Below, in pieces: positions 11,909 to 24,238 of a stretch of DNA of 64,000 nucleotides. The notes beneath the pieces are model-generated. The model did no database searches and was not told the DNA's origin. It worked only from the letters and a program-made list of their open reading frames with translations. The stretch is taken from assembly GCF_034190915.1 (NCBI RefSeq), contig NW_026947702.1, positions 62,001-126,000 on the forward strand, in the 5' to 3' direction. Every line of letters begins with the position of its first letter. The first letter of the stretch is position 1. The stretch comes from Cavia porcellus (Eukaryota; Chordata; Mammalia; Rodentia; Caviidae). The position numbers were made by a program, and so were the translations under genes.

Positions 11909-14900
11909 AAAAGCACTGAGGGGTGCTCAGCATGGGGAGGCCAGGGAACATGCAGTGGCAATGTAGGATAGGTTTATGAAAAACATCGCGGGGTGGTGCG
12001 CATTGAATGGGTGTGTGTTACATTACATTCACTAGTAGGAGTGAGAAAAACATCACGGGGAAGTGTGAATCGGAGGGTCTGAATTAGGATAGGCAGTGAG
12101 TGTCAATGTAGGATGGAGAAAAGCACCGCGGGGTGGTCAGCATGCGGAGGTCAGGGAACATGCAGTGGCAATGTAGGATAGGTTTCTGAAAAACATCGTG
12201 GGGTGGTGCGCATTGTATGGGTGTGTGTTACATTACATTCACTAGTAGGAGTGAGAAAAACATCACGGGGTGGTGTGAATCGGAGGGTCTGAATTAGGAT
12301 AGGCAGTGAATGGCAATGTAGGATGGAGAAAAGCACCACGGGGTGGTCAGCATGGGGAGGTTAAGGAACATGCAGTGGCAATGTAGGATAGGTTTCAGAA
12401 AAACGTCGCGGGGTGGTGCGTATTGTATGGGTGTGTGTTACATTACATTCACTAGTAGGAGTGAGAAAAACATCACGGGGTGGTGCGCATTGTATGGGTG
12501 TATGTTACATTACATTCACTAGTAGGAGTGAGAAAAACATCACGGGGTGGTGTGAATCGGAGGGTCTGAATTAGGATAGGCAGTGAGTGGCAATGTAGGA
12601 TGGAGAAAAGCACCGCGGGGTGGTCAGCATGGGGAGGTCAGGGAACATTCAGTGGCAATGTAGGATAGGTTTCTGAAAAACATCGCGGGGTGGTGCGCAT
12701 TGTATGGGAGTTTCTTACATTACATTCACTAGTAGGAGTGAGAAAAACATCACGGGGTGGTGCGCATTGTATGGGTGTGTGTTACATTACATTCACTAGT
12801 AGGAGTGAGAAAAACATCATGCGGTGGTGTGAATCGGAGGGTCTGAATTGGGATAGGCAGTGAGTCACAATGTAGGATGGAGAGAAGCACGCGGTGTGGT
12901 CAGCATGAGGAGGTCAGGGAACATGCAGTGGCAATGTAGGATAGTTTTCTGAAAAACATCACGGGGTGGTGCGCATTGTATGGGTGTGTGTTACATTACA
13001 TTCACTAGTAGGAGTGAGAAAAACATCACGAGGAGGTGTGAATCGGAGGGTCTGAATTAGGATAGGCAGTGAGTGTCAATGTAGGATGAAGAAAAGCACC
13101 GCGGGGTGGTAAGCATGGGGAGCTCAGGGAACATGCAGTGGCAATGTAGGATAGTTTTCTGAAAAACATTGCGGGGTGGTGCGCATTGTATGGGTGTGTG
13201 TTACATTACATTCACTAGTAGGAGTGAGAAAAACATCACGGTGTGGTGTGAATCGGAGGGTCTGAATTAGGATAGGCAGTGAGTGGCAATGTAGGATGGA
13301 GAAAAGCACCGCGGGGTGGTCAGCATGGGGAGGTCAGGGAACATGCCGTGGCAATGTAGGATTGGTTTACGAAAAACATCGCGGGGTGGTGCGCATTGTA
13401 TGGGTGTGTGTTACATTACATTCACTAGTAGGAGTGAGAAAAACATCACGGGGTGGTGTGAATCGGAGGGTCTGAATTAGGATATTCAGTGAGTGGCAAT
13501 GTAGGATGGAGAAAAGCACCGCGGTGTGGTCAGCATGTGGAGGTCAGGGAACATGCAGTGGCAATGTAGGATAGGTTTCTGAAAAACATAGCGGGGTGTT
13601 GCGCATTGTATCGGTGTGTGTTACATTACATTCACTAGTAGGAGTGAGAAAAATATCACGGGGTGGTGCGCATTGTATGGGTGTGTGTTACATTACATTC
13701 ACTATTAGGAGTGAGAAAAACATCACGGGGTGGTGTGAATCGGAGGGTCTGAATTAGGATAGGCAGTGAGAGGCAATGTAGGATGGAGAAAAGCACCGCG
13801 GGGTGGTCAGCATGGGGAGGTCAGGGAACATGCAGTGGCAATGTAGGATAGGTTTCTGAAAAACATCGCGGGGTGGTGCGCATTGAATGGGTGTGTGTTA
13901 CATTACATTCACTAGTAAGAGTGAGAAAAACATCACGGGGAAGTGTGAATCGGAGGGTCTGAATTAGGATAGGCAGTGAGTGTCAATGTAGGATGGAGAA
14001 AAGCACCGCGGGGTGGTCAGCATGCCGAGGTCAGGGAACATGCAGTGGCAATGTAGGATAGGTTTCTGAAAAACATCGCGGGGTGGGGCGCATTGTATAG
14101 GTGTGTGTTACATTACATTCACTAGTAGGAGTGAGAAAAACATCACGGGATGGTGTGAATCGGAGGGTCTGAATTAGGATAGGCAGTGAGTGGCAATGTA
14201 GGATGGAGAAAAGCACCACGGGTTGGTCAGCATGGGGAGGTTAAGGAACATGCAGTGGCAATGTAGGATAGGTTTCTGAAAAACATCGCGGGTTGGTGCG
14301 CATTGTATGGGTGTGTGTTACATTACATTCACTAGTAGGAGTGAGAAAAACATCACGGGGTGGTGCGCATTGTATGGGTGTATGTTACATTACATTCACT
14401 AGTAGGAGTGAGAAAAACATCACGGGGTGGTGTGAGTCGGAGGGTCTGAATTAGGATAGGCAGTGAGTGGCAATGTAGGATGGAGAAAAGCACCGCGGCG
14501 TGGTCAGCATGTGGAGGTCAGGGAACATGCAGTGGTAATGTAGGATAGGTTTCTGAAAAACATCGCGGGGTGGTGCGCATTGTATGGGTGTGTGTTACAT
14601 TACATTCACTAGTAGGATTCAGAAAAACATCACGCGGTGGTGCGCATTGTATGGGTGTGTGTTACATTACATTCACTAGTAGGAGTGAGAAAAACATCAC
14701 GGGGTGGTGTGAATTGGAGGGTCTGAATTAGGATCGGCAGTGAGTGGCAATGTAGGATGGAGAAAAGCACCGAGGGGTGCTCAGCATGGGGAGGCCAGGG
14801 AACATGCAGTGGCAATGTAGGATAGGTTTCTGAAAAACATCGCGGGGTGGTGCGCATTGAATGGGTGTGTGTTACATTACATTCACTAGTAGGAGTGAGA

Positions 14901-16717
14901 AAAACATCACGGGGAAGTGAGAATCGGAGGGTCTGGATTAGGATAGGCAGTGAGTGGCAATGTAGGATGGAGAAAACCACCGCGGGGTGGTCAGCATGCG
15001 GAGGTCAGGGAACATGCAGTGGCAATGTAGAATAGGTTTCTGAAAAAGATCGTGGGTGGTGCGCATTGTATGGGTGTGTGTTACATTACATTCACTAGTA
15101 GGAGTGAGAAAAACATCGCGGGGTGGTGTGAATCGGAGGGTCTGGATTAGGATAGGCAGTGAGTGGCAATGTAGGATGGAGAAAAGCACCACGGGGTGGT
15201 CAGCATGGGGAGGTTAAGGAACATGCAGTGGCAATGTAGGATAGGTTTCAGAGAAACGTCGCGTGGTGGTGCGCATTGTATGGGTGTGTGTTACATTACA
15301 TTCACTAGTAGGAGTGAGAAAAATATCACGGGGTGGTGCGCATTGTATGGGTGTGTGTTACATTACATTCACTAGTAGGAGTGAGAAAAACATCACGGGG
15401 TGGTGTGAATCGGAGGGTCTGAATTAGGATAGGCAGTGAGAGGCAATGTAGGATGGAGAAAAGCACCGCGGGGTGGTCAGCATGGGGAGGTCAGGGAACA
15501 TGCAGTGGCAATGTAGGATAGGTTTCTGAAAAACATCGCGGGGTGGTGCGCATTGAATGGGTGTGTGTTACATTACATTCACTAGTAAGAGTGAGAAAAA
15601 CATCACGGGGAAGTGTGAATCGGAGGGTCTGAATTAGGATAGGCAGTGAGTGTCAATGTAGGATGGAGAAAAGCACCGCGGGGTGGTCAGCATGCCGAGG
15701 TCAGGGAACATGCAGTGGCAATGTAGGATAGGTTTCTGAAAAACATCGCGGGGTGGGGCGCATTGTTTGTGTGTGTGTTACATTACATTCACTAGTAGGA
15801 GTGAGAAAAACATCACGGGATGGTGTGAATCGGAGGGTCTGAATTAGGATAGGCAGTGAGTGGCAATGTAGGATGGAGAAAAGCACAACGGGGTGGTCAG
15901 CATGGGGAGGTTAAGGAACATGCAGTGGCAATGTAGGATAGGTTTCAGAAAAACATCGCGGGTTGGTGCGCATTGTATGGGTGTGTGTTACATTACATTC
16001 ACTAGTAGGAGTGAGAAAAACATCACGGGGTGGTGTGAATTGGAGGGTCTGAATTAGGATCGGCAGTGAGTGGCAATGTAGGATGGAGAAAAGCACCGAG
16101 TGGTGCTCAGCATGGGGAGGCCAGGGAACATGCAGTGGCAATGTAGGATAGGTTTCTGAAAAACATCGCGGGGTGGTGCGCATTGAATGGGTGTGTGTTA
16201 CATTACATTCACTAGTAGGAGTGAGAAAAACATCACGGGGAAGTGAGAATCGGAGGGTCTGAATTAGGATAGGCAGTGAGTGGCAATGTAGGATGGAGAA
16301 AAGCACCGCGGGGTGGTCAGCATGCGGAGGTCAGGGAACATGCAGTGGCAATGTAGGATAGGTTTCTGAAAAAGATCGTGGGTGGTGCGCATTGTATGGG
16401 TGTGTGTTACATTACATTCACTAGTAGGAGTGAGAAAAACATCGCGGGGTGGTGTGAATCGGAGGGTCTGAATTAGGATATGCAGTGAGTGGCAATGTAG
16501 GATGGAGAAAAGCACCACGGGGTGGTCAGCATGGGGAGGTTAAGGAACATGCAGTGGCAATGTAGGATAGGTTTCAGAGAAACGTCGCGTGGTGGTGCGC
16601 ATTGTATGGGTGTGTGTTACATTACATTCACTAGTAGGAGTGAGAAAAACATCACGGGGTGGTGTGAATCGGAGGGTCTGAATTAGGATAGGCAGTGAGT
16701 GGCAATGTAGGATGGAG
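11909..16717 (+). repeat. HOR-II copy 1, 4,809 bp, 21 monomers
   Basis: Starts: 11909, 12119 (CAB), 12329, 12606 (CAAB), 12883 (209 bp), 13092, 13302 (CAB), 13512 (CAAB), 13789, 13999 (CAB), 14209, 14486 (CAAB), 14763 (CAB), 14973 (209), 15182 (CAAB), 15459, 15669, 15879, 16089 (CAB), 16299 (209), 16508 (CAB). The first part reuses the HOR-I order (ACGTCGCG, AGTTTCTTAC, CACGCGGTGTGG). The second part adds new types: GCATGCCGAGG, GGTGTATG, GTAGGATTCAG, GGGAAGTGAG and AAAAAGATCGTGGG. Confidence 0.92.
14973..15181 (+). repeat. Type example of the 209-bp monomer with altered A head
   Basis: The A head reads AAAAAGATCGTGGGTGGT, one base shorter than the consensus head, with C to G and C to T changes. 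The same form is at 16299, 19572, 20898, 28277, 30854 and 36561. All carriers are in HOR-II or its derivatives. It is a second, independent single-base marker of array lineage. Confidence 0.88.
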
Positions 16718-19700
16718 AAAAGCACTGAGGGGTGCTCAGCATGGGGAGGCCAGGGAACATGCAGTGGCAATGTAGGATAGGTTTATGAAAAACATCGCGG
16801 GCTGGTGCGCATTGAATGGGTGTGTGTTACATTACATTCACTAGTAGGAGTGAGAAAAACATCACGGGGAAGTGTGAATCGGAGGGTCTGAATTAGGATA
16901 GGCAGTGAGTGTCAATGTAGGATGGAGAAAAGCACCGCGGGGTGGTCAGCATGCGGAGGTCAGGGAACATGCAGTGGCAATGTAGGATAGGTTTCTGAAA
17001 AACATCGTGGGGTGGTGCGCATTGTATGGGTGTGTGTTACATTACATTCACTAGTAGGAGTGAGAAAAACATCACGGGGTGGTGTGAATCGGAGGGTCTG
17101 AATTAGGATAGGCAGTGAATGGCAATGTAGGATGGAGAAAAGCACCACGGGGTGGTCAGCATGGGGAGGTTAAGGAACATGCAGTGGCAATGTAGGATAG
17201 GTTTCAGAAAAACGTCGCGGGGTGGTGCGTATTGTATGGGTGTGTGTTACATTACATTCACTAGTAGGAGTGAGAAAAACATCACGGGGTGGTGCGCATT
17301 GTATGGGTGTATGTTACATTACATTCACTAGTAGGAGTGAGAAAAACATCACGGGGTGGTGTGAATCGGAGGGTCTGAATTAGGATAGGCAGTGAGTGGC
17401 AATGTAGGATGGAGAAAAGCACCGCGGGGTGGTCAGCATGGGGAGGTCAGGGAACATTCAGTGGCAATGTAGGATAGGTTTCTGAAAAACATCGCGGGGT
17501 GGTGCGCATTGTATGGGAGTTTCTTACATTACATTCACTAGTAGGAGTGAGAAAAACATCACGGGGTGGTGCGCATTGTATGGGTGTGTGTTACATTACA
17601 TTCACTAGTAGGAGTGAGAAAAACATCATGCGGTGGTGTGAATCGGAGGGTCTGAATTGGGATAGGCAGTGAGTCACAATGTAGGATGGAGAGAAGCACG
17701 CGGTGTGGTCAGCATGAGGAGGTCAGGGAACATGCAGTGGCAATGTAGGATAGTTTTCTGAAAAACATCACGGGGTGGTGCGCATTGTATGGGTGTGTGT
17801 TACATTACATTCACTAGTAGGAGTGAGAAAAACATCACGAGGAGGTGTGAATCGGAGGGTCTGAATTAGGATAGGCAGTGAGTGTCAATGTAGGATGAAG
17901 AAAAGCACCGCGGGGTGGTAAGCATGGGGAGCTCAGGGAACATGCAGTGGCAATGTAGGATAGTTTTCTGAAAAACATTGCGGGGTGGTGCGCATTGTAT
18001 GGGTGTGTGTTACATTACATTCACTAGTAGGAGTGAGAAAAACATCACGGGGTGGTGTGAATCGGAGGGTCTGAATTAGGATATTCAGTGAGTGGCAATG
18101 TAGGATGGAGAAAAGCACCGCGGTGTGGTCAGCATGTGGAGGTCAGGGAACATGCAGTGGCAATGTAGGATAGGTTTCTGAAAAACATAGCGGGGTGTTG
18201 CGCATTGTATCGGTGTGTGTTACATTACATTCACTAGTAGGAGTGAGAAAAATATCACGGGGTGGTGCGCATTGTATGGGTGTGTGTTACATTACATTCA
18301 CTAGTAGGAGTGAGAAAAACATCACGGGGTGGTGTGAATCGGAGGGTCTGAATTAGGATAGGCAGTGAGAGGCAATGTAGGATGGAGAAAAGCACCGCGG
18401 GGTGGTCAGCATGGGGAGGTCAGGGAACATGCAGTGGCAATGTAGGATAGGTTTCTGAAAAACATCGCGGGGTGGTGCGCATTGAATGGGTGTGTGTTAC
18501 ATTACATTCACTAGTAAGAGTGAGAAAAACATCACGGGGAAGTGTGAATCGGAGGGTCTGAATTAGGATAGGCAGTAAGTGTCAATGTAGGATGGAGAAA
18601 AGCACCGCGGGGTGGTCAGCATGCCGAGGTCAGGGAACATGCAGTGGCAATGTAGGATAGGTTTCTGAAAAACATCGCGGGGTGGGGCGCATTGTATAGG
18701 TGTGTGTTACATTACATTCACTAGTAGGAGTGAGAAAAACATCACGGGATGGTGTGAATCGGAGGGTCTGAATTAGGATAGGCAGTGAGTGGCAATGTAG
18801 GATGGAGAAAAGCACCACGGGTTGGTCAGCATGGGGAGGTTAAGGAACATGCAGTGGCAATGTAGGATAGGTTTCTGAAAAACATCGCGGGTTGGTGCGC
18901 ATTGTATGGGTGTGTGTTACATTACATTCACTAGTAGGAGTGAGAAAAACATCACGGGGTGGTGCGCATTGTATGGGTGTATGTTACATTACATTCACTA
19001 GTAGGAGTGAGAAAAACATCACGGGGTGGTGTGAATCGGAGGGTCTGAATTAGGATAGGCAGTGAGTGGCAATGTAGGATGGAGAAAAGCACCGCGGCGT
19101 GGTCAGCATGTGGAGGTCAGGGAACATGCAGTGGTAATGTAGGATAGGTTTCTGAAAAACATCGCGGGGTGGTGCGCATTGTATGGGTGTGTGTTACATT
19201 ACATTCACTAGTAGGATTCAGAAAAACATCACGCGGTGGTGCGCATTGTATGGGTGTGTGTTACATTACATTCACTAGTAGGAGTGAGAAAAACATCACG
19301 GGGTGGTGTGAATTGGAGGGTCTGAATTAGGATCGGCAGTGAGTGGCAATGTAGGATGGAGAAAAGCACCGAGGGGTGCTCAGCATGGGGAGGCCAGGGA
19401 ACATGCAGTGGCAATGTAGGATAGGTTTCTGAAAAACATCGCGGGGTGGTGCGCATTGAATGGGTGTGTGTTACATTACATTCACTAGTAGGAGTGAGAA
19501 AAACATCACGGGGAAGTGAGAATCGGAGGGTCTGGATTAGGATAGGCAGTGAGTGGCAATGTAGGATGGAGAAAACCACCGCGGGGTGGTCAGCATGCGG
19601 AGGTCAGGGAACATGCAGTGGCAATGTAGAATAGGTTTCTGAAAAAGATCGTGGGTGGTGCGCATTGTATGGGTGTGTGTTACATTACATTCACTAGTAG

Positions 19701-21870
19701 GAGTGAGAAAAACATCGCGGGGTGGTGTGAATCGGAGGGTCTGGATTAGGATAGGCAGTGAGTGGCAATGTAGGATGGAGAAAAGCACCACGGGGTGGTC
19801 AGCATGGGGAGGTTAAGGAACATGCAGTGGCAATGTAGGATAGGTTTCAGAGAAACGTCGCGTGGTGGTGCGCATTGTATGGGTGTGTGTTACATTACAT
19901 TCACTAGTAGGAGTGAGAAAAATATCACGGGGTGGTGCGCATTGTATGGGTGTGTGTTACATTACATTCACTAGTAGGAGTGAGAAAAACATCACGGGGT
20001 GGTGTGAATCGGAGGGTCTGAATTAGGATAGGCAGTGAGAGGCAATGTAGGATGGAGAAAAGCACCGCGGGGTGGTCAGCATGGGGAGGTCAGGGAACAT
20101 GCAGTGGCAATGTAGGATAGGTTTCTGAAAAACATCGCGGGGTGGTGCGCATTGAATGGGTGTGTGTTACATTACATTCACTAGTAAGAGTGAGAAAAAC
20201 ATCACGGGGAAGTGTGAATCGGAGGGTCTGAATTAGGATAGGCAGTGAGTGTCAATGTAGGATGGAGAAAAGCACCGCGGGGTGGTCAGCATGCCGAGGT
20301 CAGGGAACATGCAGTGGCAATGTAGGATAGGTTTCTGAAAAACATCGCGGGGTGGGGCGCATTGTTTGGGTGTGTGTTACATTACATTCACTAGTAGGAG
20401 TGAGAAAAACATCACGGGATGGTGTGAATCGGAGGGTCTGAATTAGGATAGGCAGTGAGTGGCAATGTAGGATGGAGAAAAGCACAACGGGGTGGTCAGC
20501 ATGGGGAGGTTAAGGAACATGCAGTGGCAATGTAGGATAGGTTTCAGAAAAACATCGCGGGTTGGTGCGCATTGTATGGGTGTGTGTTACATTACATTCA
20601 CTAGTAGGAGTGAGAAAAACATCACGGGGTGGTGTGAATTGGAGGGTCTGAATTAGGATCGGCAGTGAGTGGCAATGTAGGATGGAGAAAAGCACCGAGT
20701 GGTGCTCAGCATGGGGAGGCCAGGGAACATGCAGTGGCAATGTAGGATAGGTTTCTGAAAAACATCGCGGGGTGGTGCGCATTGAATGGGTGTGTGTTAC
20801 ATTACATTCACTAGTAGGAGTGAGAAAAACATCACGGGGAAGTGAGAATCGGAGGGTCTGAATTAGGATAGGCAGTGAGTGGCAATGTAGGATGGAGAAA
20901 AGCACCGCGGGGTGGTCAGCATGCGGAGGTCAGGGAACATGCAGTGGCAATGTAGGATAGGTTTCTGAAAAAGATCGTGGGTGGTGCGCATTGTATGGGT
21001 GTGTGTTACATTACATTCACTAGTAGGAGTGAGAAAAACATCGCGGGGTGGTGTGAATCGGAGGGTCTGAATTAGGATATGCAGTGAGTGGCAATGTAGG
21101 ATGGAGAAAAGCACCACGGGGTGGTCAGCATGGGGAGGTTAAGGAACATGCAGTGGCAATGTAGGATAGGTTTCAGAGAAACGTCGCGTGGTGGTGCGCA
21201 TTGTATGGGTGTGTGTTACATTACATTCACTAGTAGGAGTGAGAAAAACATCACGGGGTGGTGCGCATTGTATGGGTGTATGTTACATTACATTCACCAG
21301 TAGGAGTGAGAAAAACATCACGGGGTGGTGTGAATCGGAAGGTCTGAATTAGGATAGGCAGTGAGTGGCAATGTAGGATGGAGAAAAGCACCGCGGGGTG
21401 GTCAGCATGGGGAGCTCAGGGAACATGCAGTAGCAATGTAGGATAGGTTTCTGAAAAACATTGCGGGGTGGTGCGCATTGTATGGGTGTGTGTTACATTA
21501 CATTTACTAGTAGGAGTGAGAAAAACATCACGGGGTGGTGTGAATCGGAGGGTCTGAATTAGGATAGGCAGTCACTGGCAATATAGGATGGAGAAAAAAA
21601 CCGCGGGTTGGTCAGCATTGGGAGGTCAGGGAACATTCAGTGGCAATGTAGGATAGGTTTTTCAAAAACATCGCGGGGTGGTGCGCATTGCATGGGTGTG
21701 TGTTACATTACATTCACTAGTAGGAGTGAGAAAAATATCACAGGGTGGTGCGCATTGTATGTGTGTGTGTTACATTACATTCACTAGTAGGAGTGAGAAA
21801 AACATCACGGGGTGGTGTGAATCGGAGGGTCTGAATTAGGATAGGCAGTGAGTGGCAATGTAGGATGGAG
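16718..21870 (+). repeat. HOR-II copy 2, one monomer shorter in the matching part
   Basis: Starts: 16718, 16928 (CAB), 17138, 17415 (CAAB), 17692 (209), 17901 (CAB, hybrid), 18111 (CAAB), 18388, 18598 (CAB), 18808, 19085 (CAAB), 19362 (CAB), 19572 (209), 19781 (CAAB), 20058, 20268, 20478, 20688 (CAB), 20898 (209), 21107 (CAAB), 21384 (CAB), 21594 (CAAB). The offset to copy 1 is 4,809 before the hybrid monomer and 4,599 after it. Between 13512-16507 and 18111-21106 I saw about four substitutions in 3 kb. The last monomers return to HOR-I types (AAAAAAACCGCGG head). Confidence 0.92.
17901..18110 (+). repeat. Hybrid monomer from exchange of neighbours in HOR-II copy 2
   Basis: The left part (GTAAGCATGG, GAGCTCAGG, TAGTTTTCTG, CATTGCGGGG) equals the monomer at 13092. 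The right part (CACGGGGTGG, GATATTCAG) equals the next monomer, 13302. The exchange point lies between about 17978 and 18051. One 210-bp monomer is lost, which changes the offset between HOR-II copies from 4,809 to 4,599. Confidence 0.9.
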
Positions 21871-24238
21871 AAAAGCACTGAGGGGTGCTCAGCATGGGGA
21901 GGCCAGGGAACATGCAGTGGCAATGTAGGATAGGTTTCTGAAAAACATCGCGGGGTGGTGCGCATTGAATGGGTGTGTGTTACATTACATTCACTAGTAG
22001 GAGTGAGAAAAACATCACGGGGAAGTGTGAATCGGAGGGTCTGAATTAGGATAGGCAGTGAGTGTCAATGTAGGATGGAGAAAAGCACCGCGGGGTGGTC
22101 AGCATGCGGAGGTCAGGGAACATGCAGTGGCAATGTAGGATAGGTTTCTGAAAAACATCGTGGGGTGGTGCGCATTGTATGGGTGTGTGTTACATTACAT
22201 TCACTAGTAGGAGTGAGAAAAACATCACGGGGTGGTGTGAATCGGAGGGTCTGAATTAGGATAGGCAGTGAATGGCAATGTAGGATGGAGAAAAGCACCA
22301 CGGGGTGGTCAGCATGGGGAGGTTAAGGAACATGCAGTGGCAATGTAGGATAGGTTTCAGAAAAACGTCGCGGGGTGGTGCGTATTGTATGGGTGTGTGT
22401 TACATTACATTCACTAGTAGGAGTGAGAAAAACATCACGGGGTGGTGCGCATTGTATGGGTGTATGTTACATTACATTCACTAGTAGGAGTGAGAAAAAC
22501 ATCACGGGGTGGTGTGAATCGGAGGGTCTGAATTAGGATAGGCAGTGAGTGGCAATGTAGGATGGAGAAAAGCACCGCGGGGTGGTCAGCATGGGGAGGT
22601 CAGGGAACATTCAGTGGCAATGTAGGATAGTTTTCTGAAAAACATCGCGGGGTGGTGCGCATTGTATGGGAGTTTCTTACATTACATTCACTAGTAGGAG
22701 TGAGAAAAACATCACGGGGTGGTGCGCATTGTATGGGTGTGTGTTACATTACATTCACTAGTAGGAGTGAGAAAAGACATCATGCGGTGGTGTGAATCGG
22801 AGGGTCTGAATTGGGATAGGCAGTGAGTCACAATGTAGGATGGAGAAAAGCACGCGGTGTGGTCAGCATGGGGAGGTCAGGGAACATGCAGTGGCAATGT
22901 AGGATAGTTTTCTGAAAAACATCACGGGGTGGTGCGCATTGTATGGGTGTGTGTTACATTACATTCACTAGTAGGAGTGAGAAAAACATCACGAGGAGGT
23001 GTGAATCGGAGGGTCTGAATTAGGATAGGCAGTGAGTGTCAATGTAGGATGAAGAAAAGCACCGCGGGGTGGTAAGCATGGGGAGCTCAGGGAACATGCA
23101 GTGGCAATGTAGGATAGTTTTCTGAAAAACATTGCGGGTTGGTGCGCATTGTATGGGTGTGTGTTACATTACATTCACTAGTAGGAGTGAGAAAAACATC
23201 ACGGTGTGGTGTGAATCGGAGGGTCTGAATTAGGATAGGCAGTGAGTGGCAATGTAGGATGGAGAAAAGCACCGCGGGGTGGTCAGCATGGGGAGGTCAG
23301 GGAACATGCTGTGGCAATGTAGGATTGGTTTCCGAAAAACATGGCGGGGTGGTGCGCATTGTATGGGTGTGTGTTACATTACATTCACTAGTAGGAGTGA
23401 GAAAAACATCACGGGGTGGTGTGAATCGGAGGGTCTGAATTAGGATATTCAGTGAGTGGCAATGTAGGATGGAGAAAAGCACCGCGGTGTGGTCAGCATG
23501 TGGAGGTCAGGGAACATGCAGTGGCAATGTAGGATAGGTTTCTGAAAAACATAGCGGGGTGTTGCGCATTGTATCGGTGTGTGTTACATTAGATTCACTA
23601 GTAGGAGTGAGAAAAATATCACGGGGTGGTGCGCACTGTATGGGTGTGTGTTACATTACATTCACTAGTAGGAGTGAGAAAAACATCACGGGGTGGTGTG
23701 AATCGGAGGGTCTGAATTAGGATAGGCAGTGAGAGGCAATGTAGGATGGAGAAAAGCACCGCGGGGTGGTCAGCATGGGGAGGTCAGGGAACATGCAGTG
23801 GCAATGTAGGATAGGTTTCTGAAAAACATCGCGGGGTGGTGCGCATTGAATGGGTGTGTGTTACATTACATTCACTAGTAAGAGTGAGAAAAACATCACG
23901 GGGAAGTGTGAATCAGAGGGTCTGAATTAGGATAGGCAGTGAGTGTCAATGTACGATGGAGAAAAGCACCGCGGGGTGGTCAGCATTGGGAGGTCAGGGA
24001 ACATTCAGTGGCAATGTAGGATAGGTTTTTCAAAAACATCGCGGGGTGGTGCGCATTGCATGGGTGTGTGTTACATTACATTCACTAGTAGGAGTGAGAA
24101 AAATATCACAGGGTGGTGCGCATTGTATGTGTGTGTGTTACATTACATTCACTAGTAGGAGTGAGAAAAACATCACGGGGTGGTGTGAATCGGAGGGTCT
24201 GAATTAGGATAGGCAGTGAGTGGCAATGTAGGATGGAG
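21871..24238 (+). repeat. Shortened HOR-II derivative, 2,368-bp unit, copy 1
   Basis: Starts: 21871, 22081 (CAB), 22291, 22568 (CAAB, the latter 278 bp from an extra G in GAAAAGACATC), 22846 (209), 23055, 23265 (CAB), 23475 (CAAB), 23752 (CAB), 23962 (CAAB, hybrid). It follows HOR-II from its first monomer to the ninth and then jumps back through a hybrid monomer. The next block repeats it at an offset of 2,368 bp, including the extra G. Confidence 0.9.
23962..24238 (+). repeat. Hybrid monomer closing the 2,368-bp unit
   Basis: The first bases (AAAAGCACCGCGGGGTGG) are the type that normally leads to GCATGCCGAGG, as at 18598. From GCATTGGGAGG on it is the 21594 type (ATTCAGTGG, TTTTTCAAAAAC, GCATTGCATGG). 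The switch lies at about 23976-23985, within the C head and the bases just after it. Confidence 0.85.
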
